In this document: positions 1 through 4,906 of the stretch, in pieces
How positions within the stretch are numbered: position 1 is the first letter of the stretch
How the letters are laid out: every line of letters begins with the position of its first letter
DNA from: an uncultured Eubacteriales bacterium
GTDB lineage: Bacteria > Bacillota > Clostridia > Monoglobales > Firm-18
Direction: 5' to 3'
NCBI GenBank assembly: GCA_905210885.1
Contig: CAJLYO010000135.1
Span: 1-5,244 of the forward strand
Length of the DNA: 5,244 nt
Program-made: the position numbers and the translations under genes
Notes under the pieces: model-generated
Databases searched by the model: none
Seen by the model: the letters and a program-made list of their open reading frames with translations, nothing else
What the model was told of the DNA's origin: nothing

Positions 1-475
1 CCGCCTCGATTTTCTTGTCAGCCGGCGGCGACAGCTTTACATGCGTCGGAAATGTTGCACCGCCCATGCCCACAATACCGGCATTGCGCACAATTTCCAG
101 AATCTCTTCGGTGGAAAGCATGTCTGATGAACTGTTTGCGGTAACGGACGAATCCTTTTCGTATTTAAAATCGTTTTCAATTACTATTGACATAACCTCT
201 GCGCCGTTCGGGTGGAGGCACGGCTTTATTGCCGTAATCGTTCCGGAAACGGACGAGTGAATATTTGCGGAAACAAATCCCGACGCGGCGGCGATAAGCT
301 GTCCTGTGCAGACGCGGTCGCCTACCTTTACAACAGGGGACGCCGGTGCGCCTATATGCTGTGACAGCGGAAAAATCATTTCCTTGCTGCCCTCGAGATT
401 TTCAATTGAAAGGTATCTTGAACGTTCTTTATTATACGGAGGGTGGATACCTCCTTTAAATGTCTTAGAGCTCAA
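1..475 (-). CDS. rnfC: Rnf electron-transport complex subunit C, N-terminal part (runs off left edge)
   Basis: The minus-strand frame is open from a TTG at 475-473 to the window edge and gives 158 residues. It begins MSSKTFKGGIHPPYNKE, the usual RnfC opening (F-x-G-G-I-H-P-P). Residues 36-100 look like the barrel-sandwich domain (PLSQHIGAPASPVVKVGDRV, then a G-x-V-x-A and S-V-S-G-T-V pattern). GIVGMGGATFPTHVKL at 133-148 is the glycine-rich FMN/NADH-site signature shared with NuoF. The SLBB region and the two C-terminal 4Fe-4S motifs expected in RnfC lie beyond the edge. Rnf is a membrane complex that couples electron transfer between reduced ferredoxin and NAD+ to ion pumping; RnfC is its peripheral NADH-side subunit. 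In clostridia rnfC usually leads an rnfCDGEAB operon, which fits a promoter directly upstream. The TTG start is chosen because an in-frame TAA lies at 490-488, a strong ribosome binding site precedes the TTG, and the first in-frame ATG (residue 33) would remove the conserved opening. Confidence 0.93.
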   Translation of the reverse strand, partial: MSSKTFKGGIHPPYNKERSRYLSIENLEGSKEMIFPLSQHIGAPASPVVKVGDRVCTGQLIAAASGFVSANIHSSVSGTITAIKPCLHPNGAEVMSIVIENDFKYEKDSSVTANSSSDMLSTEEILEIVRNAGIVGMGGATFPTHVKLSPPADKKIEA

Positions 476-482
476 AAAAATT

Positions 483-490
483 CCTCCTTA
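483..490 (-). promoter_or_regulatory. Ribosome binding site that fixes the TTG start of rnfC
   Basis: Read on the minus strand this is TAAGGAGG, a near-perfect anti-16S match, 7 bases upstream of the TTG codon at 475. The in-frame stop TAA is part of the same box, so translation cannot start further upstream except at an unlikely ATT. Confidence 0.85.
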
Positions 491-506
491 AGCCGTTAAT
501 ATCTCT

Positions 507-535
507 ATTATACTATTATTTTTTAAAAAATACAA
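507..535 (-). promoter_or_regulatory. Probable sigma-A promoter of rnfC
   Basis: On the minus strand there is a perfect -10 TATAAT (512-507) and, 17 bases upstream, TTGTAT (535-530), which matches the -35 consensus at three of six positions. Transcription would start near 500 and give a leader of about 25 bases with the ribosome binding site in its middle. The good -10 and ideal spacing support it; the -35 is weak. Confidence 0.6.
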
Positions 536-565
536 CCGTTGTTAATTATTTTTTTCAAAAATCCC

Positions 566-594
566 TTTTCAAAATACAAATTTTATAGTATAAT
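566..594 (+). promoter_or_regulatory. Probable sigma-A promoter of the mecA-like gene
   Basis: TTTTCA (566-571, four of six -35 consensus positions) is followed after 17 bases by a perfect TATAAT (589-594). Transcription would begin around 600-602, only about 12 bases before the ATG at 613, so the ribosome binding site AGGTGAT (601-607) would sit at the very 5' end of the message. The promoter is divergent from that of rnfC, and the two share the AT-rich spacer without overlapping. Confidence 0.6.
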
Positions 595-612
595 TATAAC
601 AGGTGATGTAAT

Positions 613-1173
613 ATGAAAATAGAACATATTTCACGTACAAAGCTGAAAATTACTCTCACAAAAGAGGAAATGACAGAGCTTGACTTAGATATATACGATT
701 TTAAACACGACTTAAAGTCCGCCGGCGATGCGTTTTGGGACGTTATCGAGCAGTCGGGAGAGGAAACCGATTTTTTTGACGACATGGACGGAGTTGTCGT
801 AGAAGTGTATTTTACAAATGACGGTTCGTGCGTCCTGACCGCCACTAAAACTGACGGAGTGTTTCGCGGAAAAAAGCAGAAGCAGCCTGCGCGTCCCGTG
901 ATTTACAGCTTTTCCGATATAACGGAGGCGGCGGAGGGATGCAAGCGCATTTCGGTATTCTTTAACGGCACGAGCAATCTCTATAAATATGAAGGAAAGT
1001 ATTATCTCGCGGTTTACGGTGTTAACCCCGGAATAAGCCTAAATTCCGATGTGATTTTAAGTGATTACGGAGAAACCGGACATTATGACGATATTTTTGA
1101 AGGGGTTTTGGCAGAAAACGGCGAAATACTAATTAAGGAGGACGCGGTAGAGGTTCTTTGCAGCTACTTTTGA
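613..1173 (+). CDS. mecA: MecA-family adaptor protein for ClpC
   Basis: The 186-residue product has the two-part build of MecA/YpbH adaptors. The N-terminal module starts MKIEHISRTKLKITLTKEEM and continues through an acidic helical stretch to an FWDVIEQ segment (41-47). It is joined by a short basic linker (about 85-95, GKKQKQPARP) to a C-terminal module with FSDITEAAEGCKRI (100-113) and the family hallmark LYKYEGKYYLAVYG (123-136). MecA proteins recognise substrates with the N-terminal domain and bind the AAA+ unfoldase ClpC with the C-terminal domain, directing targets to ClpCP in the cytoplasm; in Bacillus the classic target is ComK. The length is close to YpbH and a little under B. subtilis MecA. 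It has no signal peptide or membrane segment. The ribosome binding site AGGTGAT lies 5 bases before the ATG. It is first in the plus-strand gene set, one base before the next start codon. The family call is firm; the actual substrates are not visible. Confidence 0.85.
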   Translation: MKIEHISRTKLKITLTKEEMTELDLDIYDFKHDLKSAGDAFWDVIEQSGEETDFFDDMDGVVVEVYFTNDGSCVLTATKTDGVFRGKKQKQPARPVIYSFSDITEAAEGCKRISVFFNGTSNLYKYEGKYYLAVYGVNPGISLNSDVILSDYGETGHYDDIFEGVLAENGEILIKEDAVEVLCSYF

Positions 1174-1174
1174 T

Positions 1175-2362
1175 ATGAGTATAAAATCAATGACTAAACG
1201 GCTTTTGGGCGATAATCCTTCGCGTTTTTTTATGCCGGGGCACAAAGGAAAGCTGTCGTTTTATGATATTACGGAAATTGACGGTGCGGATAATCTTGTA
1301 AAACCCACGGGCGAAATTTTGAAAGCTCAGGAGAAAATCGCCGAAATTTACGGAGCAAAGCAAAGCTTTATATCCGTAAACGGCTCAAGCGCGGCACTTA
1401 TGGCGGCAATTCTGACGGCTTGCTCGGGCGGTAAGATTATCGCCGACAGGCAGTGTCACATTTCCGCGTTAAATGCCATGATTCTCGGCAATATTGAGCC
1501 GTATTGGATTTATCCCGAGCAGGACGGATACTTCGGCGCAGGCTGCGGTATAACGCAAAATCAGGTTGAAACGGCGCTGAAGGAGTGCCCGGAGGCAAAG
1601 GCAGTGCTTGTCACATCGCCTACATATTACGGTGTTTGCAGTGATATAAAGGAAATTTGCGCCGCGGCTCACAGGCACGGCGCGGCGGTAATAGTTGATG
1701 CGGCTCACGGTGCACATTTTGCGTTTTCGGATATGCTGCCCGAATGTGCGGTTAAATCCGGCGCCGATTATGTTATACACAGTACACATAAAACGTTATC
1801 GTGCCTGACCCAGGGGGCGCTTTTGCACTGCGGCGGCGGTGCAGACGGCACGGCGCTTAAGGAAACACTGAATATGCTTCAGACCACAAGCCCGTCATAT
1901 CTTATAATGTCGTCTGTTGAGCAGTCGGTGTATGAGGCGGTAAATTATGATTACGGTGCACTTATTGAAAGGTGTGACAATATACGGAAAAAATCCAAGC
2001 TTAAAACCATGTGCGGCGGTTACTTTGACTATGACAGAACACGAATTGTGCTAAATGGGGAAAATCTTGATAGGCTCCTTTTGGAAAACGGCATGATTCC
2101 CGAGATGTATGACGGGCATAACGCTGTTTTGCTGCCATCGCCGTGTAATGACGACAGGGATTTTGAACGGCTTTTGAAATTTGTTTCCGAGTGCGGAGCA
2201 AGACCTGCGCCTTATAGCGGTAAGCTGCCCCATGCAAAACAGATTATGACGCCGGCACAGGCGCATAAGGAAAAACTGGAGCTTGTTTCCGCGGAAAATG
2301 TGCGCGTGCAGTGTATAAAAATCCGCCGTGCATGCCCGCGGTATGCCCCGGCGAAGAAATAA
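1175..2362 (+). CDS. Orn/Lys/Arg-decarboxylase-family PLP enzyme (YaaO-like), C-terminus apparently frameshifted
   Basis: This fold-type I PLP enzyme belongs to the Orn/Lys/Arg decarboxylase family found next to darA and holB in Firmicutes. Visible marks are FFMPGHKG (18-25), the cofactor-loop region SVNGSSAALMA (67-77), TSPTYYGVCSDI (148-158), VDAAHGAHF (174-182) with Asp175 expected to contact the PLP ring nitrogen, and STHKTLSCLTQGALLH (203-218) with Lys206 as the expected Schiff-base lysine. The family decarboxylates basic amino acids to polyamines or related amines; the substrate here cannot be told. The ORF gives 395 residues against about 480 in B. subtilis YaaO. Its last 20 or so residues (from about Val376) are basic and unlike the family, while the expected ending is encoded in another frame (see the 2299-2415 entry). 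The ATG lies one base after the mecA stop with no strong ribosome binding site, so translational coupling is likely. Whether the enzyme is active depends on whether the frameshift is real. Confidence 0.85.
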   Translation: MSIKSMTKRLLGDNPSRFFMPGHKGKLSFYDITEIDGADNLVKPTGEILKAQEKIAEIYGAKQSFISVNGSSAALMAAILTACSGGKIIADRQCHISALNAMILGNIEPYWIYPEQDGYFGAGCGITQNQVETALKECPEAKAVLVTSPTYYGVCSDIKEICAAAHRHGAAVIVDAAHGAHFAFSDMLPECAVKSGADYVIHSTHKTLSCLTQGALLHCGGGADGTALKETLNMLQTTSPSYLIMSSVEQSVYEAVNYDYGALIERCDNIRKKSKLKTMCGGYFDYDRTRIVLNGENLDRLLLENGMIPEMYDGHNAVLLPSPCNDDRDFERLLKFVSECGARPAPYSGKLPHAKQIMTPAQAHKEKLELVSAENVRVQCIKIRRACPRYAPAKK

Positions 2363-2415
2363 CGGCTGATATACTTCCTTTTATTAAGGATGATATATGG
2401 TGTATAAAAATATGA
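2299..2415 (+). other. Out-of-frame C-terminal segment of the decarboxylase gene
   Basis: Reading in the frame starting at 2299 gives CARAVYKNPPCMPAVCPGEE, then ITADILPFIKDDIWCIKI and a TGA at 2413-2415. The core (Y-x-x-P-P-x-x-P-x-x-x-P-G-E-x-I) is the usual C-terminal signature of YaaO-like Orn/Lys/Arg decarboxylases (compare YPPGIPLLVPGE). The upstream ORF has moved into the wrong frame, one base off, by this point. This frame is open only from 2269, after a TAA at 2266-2268, so the shift must lie between about 2269 and 2300. Its stop overlaps the darA ribosome binding site, as expected for a compact operon. It is best read as the true end of the gene, cut off by an indel or sequencing error. 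Confidence 0.8.
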
Positions 2416-2431
2416 AAGGACGTGTTATTTT

Positions 2432-2752
2432 ATGAAACTGATTTTGGTGATTGTAAACTCCGACGATTCGTCAAGGCTTATGGAGGCGCTGGCTAAGAAA
2501 AAGGTTCCGGTTACAAAACTTGCTTCCACAGGCGGCTTTCTGCGCACCGGCAACAGCACGCTTTTAATAGGTACGGAGGAGGAAAAAATTGAAGGCATAA
2601 TGAATATAATAAAGGAGATATGCAAGTCCAGAACACAGGTTATAAGCGCGCCCGGATTTGGCTTAAATGCAGGTATAAATCTTCCTATGGAGGTAACTGT
2701 CGGCGGTGCAACGGTTTTCGTTCTCGATGTTGACAGATATGAGAAAATATGA
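2432..2752 (+). CDS. darA: Cyclic-di-AMP receptor DarA/PstA (PII-like, YaaQ family)
   Basis: The product is a 106-residue cytoplasmic PII-like protein of the usual family length (about 109). It opens MKLILVIVNSDDSSRL. It has the binding-loop segment VTKLASTGGFLRTGNSTLLIG (27-47), a helix at about 50-66, a T-loop-like stretch (67-85), and the closing strand EVTVGGATVFVLDVDRY (87-103). DarA/PstA trimers bind c-di-AMP at subunit interfaces; Thr28, Phe36, Asn41 and Gly47 fall at positions I recall as ligand contacts in S. aureus PstA. Downstream targets of DarA are poorly known even in model species. The ribosome binding site AAAGGA (2415-2420) is 11 bases from the ATG. The stop overlaps the holB start by four bases (ATGA), which indicates coupling. 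The neighbouring yaaO-like, holB and ricT genes match the conserved Firmicute locus, but tmk and yaaR are missing. Confidence 0.95.
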   Translation: MKLILVIVNSDDSSRLMEALAKKKVPVTKLASTGGFLRTGNSTLLIGTEEEKIEGIMNIIKEICKSRTQVISAPGFGLNAGINLPMEVTVGGATVFVLDVDRYEKI

Positions 2753-3648
2753 CGCTCGGCGATATTAAGGGACACAGCGAAGTAAAGCGTATGCTGACTG
2801 ACATTACGGAGGGCGGACGCGTTTCGCATTCGTATATTTTCAGCGGCAAAAAGGGCGTCGGCAAGCACCTTACCGCAAAAGCGTGGGCGGATATGCTAAC
2901 CGGCGGCAGCGCGGCGGACGTGACCGAAATTACAAATGAAACATATGCCGACAGCAATAAAAAAACGGCTTCTGCGCTGTCGGTTGATACTGTGCGTGCG
3001 GCGCGGACGGATATGTACTTAAAGCCGTATGCGGCACAAAAACGTGTGTTTATTATACCGAACGGTGAGGAAATGACCCCTCAGGCACAAAACGCACTTC
3101 TTAAGGTATTTGAGGAACCGCCGGAATACTGTGTTATTATAATTGTTACGGATAACCTTGACGTTATGCTTCAAACGATTCGTTCAAGGGCTGTTACGGT
3201 GCGTTTCGGATCATTGTCCGAAAGCGAAATAAAAGAGATTTTAGAGGAAAAGGGCATTTCGCCTTCTCCGATGGTGTGCGCACTTGCCGACGGCAGTGCC
3301 GGGCTTGCAGCAGAGCTTGCGGAAAACAGCGAAAAATGCGATTTGCTCAAAAATTCGATAAAGCTTTTGAACTCCGCACTTAAAGGAAAAACAAAGGAAA
3401 AATACGAGTTAATTTCCTTTTTACAAAAAAACAGGGCGGATTGCAATAATATTTTAAACACTTTTATACTATTTTTTGAGCAATCACTGTTGCAACTTTG
3501 CGAAAAAAATGTTACAATACCCATAGAGGTGAATTTGGGCAGCCGCGCCTCTTATTTTATAACGGCTGCGGAGAACTGCAAAAAAGCGCTTAAGGGCAAC
3601 GTTAATTATAACATGGCGGTAAGTGAGTTTGTGCACAGCTTAGGCTAA
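2749..3648 (+). CDS. holB: DNA polymerase III subunit delta prime
   Basis: At 299 residues, this is the clamp-loader AAA+ subunit that helps load the beta sliding clamp for replication. Family marks are SHSYIFSGKKGVGKH (26-40, Walker A region), SVDTVRAAR (78-86), EEMTPQAQNALLKVFEEPP (107-125, the most diagnostic block) and TIRSRAVTVRF (143-153), equivalent to the SRC arginine-finger motif. Several ATPase features are worn. The Walker A Thr/Ser is His40, the Walker B-like strand reads VFIIPNGEE without the usual Asp, and SRC is SRA. The four-cysteine zinc module normally found between the Walker A helix and the sensor block is absent: residues 47-78 contain no Cys. Delta prime is often not an ATPase, so this need not mean loss of function. 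About 140 residues follow for the lid and C-terminal collar domains. The start overlaps the darA stop (ATGA) and there is only a weak ribosome binding site. Confidence 0.93.
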   Translation: MTLGDIKGHSEVKRMLTDITEGGRVSHSYIFSGKKGVGKHLTAKAWADMLTGGSAADVTEITNETYADSNKKTASALSVDTVRAARTDMYLKPYAAQKRVFIIPNGEEMTPQAQNALLKVFEEPPEYCVIIIVTDNLDVMLQTIRSRAVTVRFGSLSESEIKEILEEKGISPSPMVCALADGSAGLAAELAENSEKCDLLKNSIKLLNSALKGKTKEKYELISFLQKNRADCNNILNTFILFFEQSLLQLCEKNVTIPIEVNLGSRASYFITAAENCKKALKGNVNYNMAVSEFVHSLG

Positions 3649-3663
3649 GGAAGGATGTAACGA

Positions 3664-4533
3664 ATGACGGAAATTATAGGCGTCCGCTTTAAGGAAGTCA
3701 GTAAGATATATTATTTTGACCCTACAAATATAAAATTCAAAAAGGGTGATAAGGTTATCGTCGAAACCGTTCGCGGTATTGAGTTGGGCGAGATTGTTTT
3801 GGATAACAGAAGTATTCCCGAGGAGGACATCGTGGCGCCGCTGCGGCAGGTTATAAGAGCCGCAACGGAGGAGGATTTAAAAAAGCTTGAGGAAATTAAG
3901 GCTAAGGAAAAAAGCGCCTTCGGAATATGCGAGGAAAAAATCAGGGAACATAAGCTTGATATGAAGCTTGTGGACGTTGAATATACTTTTGACTGCGGTA
4001 AAATACTGTTTTATTTCACGGCGGACGGGCGTGTTGACTTCCGCGAGCTTGTAAAATCTCTTGCCGGCGTGTTTAAAACGAGAATCGAGTTAAGGCAGAT
4101 AGGCGTGCGTGACGAGGCGAAAATTCTCGGCGGTATAGGCATATGCGGCAGACAGCTTTGCTGTAAGTCGTTTCTTTGCGATTTTCACCCTGTTTCAATT
4201 AAAATGGCAAAAGAGCAGAGTTTGTCGCTTAATCCCACCAAGATTTCAGGCTGCTGCGGAAGGCTTATGTGCTGCTTAAAATACGAAAATGACACCTATG
4301 AGGAAATGCTTAAATTTGTCCCGAAGGTTGACGCAATTGTGCGTACTCCCGACGGCAAGGGAAAGGTTATAGAAAACAACGTTCTCGGCGGTACGATTAA
4401 GGTTAAGCTTGATTCATCCGACATTACCGCACCGCAGATTTACAATTACAAGGATGTAAGCATTATAAAAGACGCTGCAATAAAGCTTACGAAAGAGGAG
4501 CTTAGGGCGTTAAAGGAACTTGAGGATAAGTGA
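3664..4533 (+). CDS. ricT: PSP1-domain Fe-S protein RicT (YaaT)
   Basis: The 289-residue product aligns along its length with my recollection of YaaT/RicT. It has a basic N-terminal beta domain (6-46, with KKGDKVIVETVRGIELGEIV), a charged helical linker (68-97), and the highly conserved PSP1 core with VDVEYTFD (103-110), TADGRVDFRELVK (119-131), RIELRQIGVRDEAK (140-153), GICGRQLCCKSFLCDFHP (159-176) and SGCCGRLMCCLKYE (195-208). Cys161, Cys166, Cys167, Cys198 and Cys203 are the likely cluster ligands. In B. subtilis RicT joins RicA and RicF in a complex that carries Fe-S clusters and acts with RNase Y in mRNA processing, also affecting sporulation, competence and biofilm formation. Two extra Cys next to the clusters (172, 197) may or may not bind metal. 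The ribosome binding site AAGGAAGGA (3647-3655), 8 bases upstream, overlaps the holB stop, so the gene is in the same operon. ricA and ricF are not in the window. Confidence 0.96.
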   Translation: MTEIIGVRFKEVSKIYYFDPTNIKFKKGDKVIVETVRGIELGEIVLDNRSIPEEDIVAPLRQVIRAATEEDLKKLEEIKAKEKSAFGICEEKIREHKLDMKLVDVEYTFDCGKILFYFTADGRVDFRELVKSLAGVFKTRIELRQIGVRDEAKILGGIGICGRQLCCKSFLCDFHPVSIKMAKEQSLSLNPTKISGCCGRLMCCLKYENDTYEEMLKFVPKVDAIVRTPDGKGKVIENNVLGGTIKVKLDSSDITAPQIYNYKDVSIIKDAAIKLTKEELRALKELEDK

Positions 4534-4572
4534 TATATTCTCCGCTTTTTGCGGAGCTTATATATAATTTTT
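4533..4572 (+). terminator. Hairpin with a T-run after ricT, possible weak terminator or attenuator
   Basis: CTCCGC (4540-4545) pairs with GCGGAG (4551-4556) around a TTTTT loop. A two-by-two internal loop is followed by five more A-T pairs (4533-4537 with 4559-4563). A run of five Ts follows at 4568-4572. The GC part is short, so full termination is uncertain; read-through would couple ferredoxin to the upstream operon. A TATAAT at 4563-4568 has no acceptable -35 at 16-18 bases, so I do not call a separate ferredoxin promoter. Confidence 0.5.
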
Positions 4573-4593
4573 AATAGGAGGTGTGTTTGAACA

Positions 4594-4764
4594 ATGGCAT
4601 ATAAAATTTCAGACGAATGCATCAGCTGTGGTGCATGCGCAGGCGAGTGCCCTGTAAGCTGCATTTCAGAAGGCGATGATAAATACGTTATTAACGCAGA
4701 CGAATGCATCGAATGCGGTGCATGCGCAGGTGTTTGTCCCGTAGGCGCTCCTGCTCAGGACTAA
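4594..4764 (+). CDS. 2[4Fe-4S] clostridial-type ferredoxin
   Basis: This 56-residue protein opens MAYKISDECISCGACAGECP. It has two complete C-x2-C-x2-C-x3-C-P motifs, at Cys9, 12, 15, 19 and at Cys38, 41, 44, 48. In this fold each cubane takes three cysteines from one motif and the fourth from the other. Length, opening (MAYKI) and ending (CPVGAPAQD) are those of classic clostridial ferredoxins. It is a small soluble low-potential carrier for enzymes such as pyruvate:ferredoxin oxidoreductase, hydrogenase and the Rnf complex whose RnfC is encoded at the left edge. Cys23 is an extra, non-ligand cysteine. The strong ribosome binding site AGGAGGTG (4576-4583) is 10 bases from the ATG, suggesting high expression. 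The gene stands between the post-ricT hairpin and a strong terminator, so it is either the operon's last gene or a separate unit. Confidence 0.97.
   Translation: MAYKISDECISCGACAGECPVSCISEGDDKYVINADECIECGACAGVCPVGAPAQD
4615..4730 (+). repeat. Internal duplication inside the ferredoxin gene
   Basis: The 29 bases at 4615-4643 and at 4702-4730 match at 25 positions; the four differences fall within six bases in the middle of each copy. The copies are 87 bases (29 codons) apart and encode the two cluster motifs. This is the well-known two-half structure of these ferredoxins, here with unusually similar DNA. Confidence 0.8.
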
Positions 4765-4778
4765 TTTCGTGAAAACAC

Positions 4779-4818
4779 ACAAGGACCTCGTTTTTTTCGG
4801 GGTCCTTGTTGTATTTTC
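4779..4818 (+). terminator. Intrinsic terminator after the ferredoxin gene
   Basis: ACAAGGACCTCG (4779-4790) pairs with CGGGGTCCTTGT (4798-4809): 12 base pairs with one G-U wobble, a loop of seven Ts, then a T-rich tail (TGTATTTT). It lies 14 bases after the ferredoxin stop and before the next promoter, so it separates the two transcription units. Confidence 0.88.
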
Positions 4819-4840
4819 CGCAAAAATTTATTTTATGCTA

Positions 4841-4869
4841 TTGACAAAAATGTGAAACAGTCGTATAAT
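4841..4869 (+). promoter_or_regulatory. Perfect-consensus sigma-A promoter upstream of the HisZ-like gene
   Basis: TTGACA (4841-4846), a 17-base spacer and TATAAT (4864-4869) match the sigma-A consensus at all twelve positions with optimal spacing. Transcription should start near 4876, giving a leader of about 30 bases to the ATG at 4907. Such a strong core promoter on a biosynthetic gene usually implies a repressor, and repeats lie right at the expected start site. Confidence 0.92.
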
Positions 4870-4896
4870 TACTTTAGTACTTTAGAGCAGTAAAGT
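4870..4896 (+). promoter_or_regulatory. Tandem and inverted repeats over the transcription start, candidate operator
   Basis: TACTTTAG occurs twice in tandem (4870-4877, 4878-4885). The second copy forms an inverted repeat with a downstream arm: ACTTTA (4879-4884), six bases, TAAAGT (4891-4896). The block starts directly after the -10 box and ends just before the ribosome binding site (GAGGTG, 4897-4902), so a bound protein would block initiation; as RNA, a small A-U-rich hairpin beside the ribosome binding site is also possible. A histidine-responsive repressor is a reasonable guess from the hisZ start, but the repressor itself is not in the window. Confidence 0.45.
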
Positions 4897-4906
4897 GAGG
4901 TGCGCT

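Noticed and set aside
15..491. Two plus-strand open frames (15-260 and 306-491)
   Set aside because: Both are antisense to rnfC, whose minus-strand product has clear family motifs through this whole stretch. They have no recognisable content.
594..845. Minus-strand open frame opposite mecA
   Set aside because: It is a low-complexity Ser/Phe-rich shadow of the mecA coding strand, with no ribosome binding site or family signature.
1469..2266. Minus-strand open frames opposite the decarboxylase
   Set aside because: They mirror a well-supported PLP-enzyme gene and have atypical composition and no motifs.
2290..2305. Programmed -1 ribosomal frameshift in the decarboxylase
   Set aside because: There is no X-XXY-YYZ slippery heptamer in the zero frame and no evident stimulatory stem. 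About five family residues also seem to be missing at the joint, which fits a deletion better.
2425..3524. Minus-strand open frames opposite darA and holB
   Set aside because: They are antisense to two strongly supported genes and show no family features.
4563..4568. TATAAT before the ferredoxin as a separate promoter
   Set aside because: No acceptable -35 lies 16-18 bases upstream, and the box overlaps the outer stem of the post-ricT hairpin in naturally AT-rich sequence.
4446..4709. Minus-strand open frame across the ricT end and the ferredoxin gene
   Set aside because: It spans a plus-strand stop, hairpin and ferredoxin gene, and its sequence is a shadow of the repeated Cys motifs.
4870..4906. 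T-box or other riboswitch controlling the HisZ-like gene
   Set aside because: The leader is only about 30 bases, far too short, with no specifier loop, T-box sequence or terminator.
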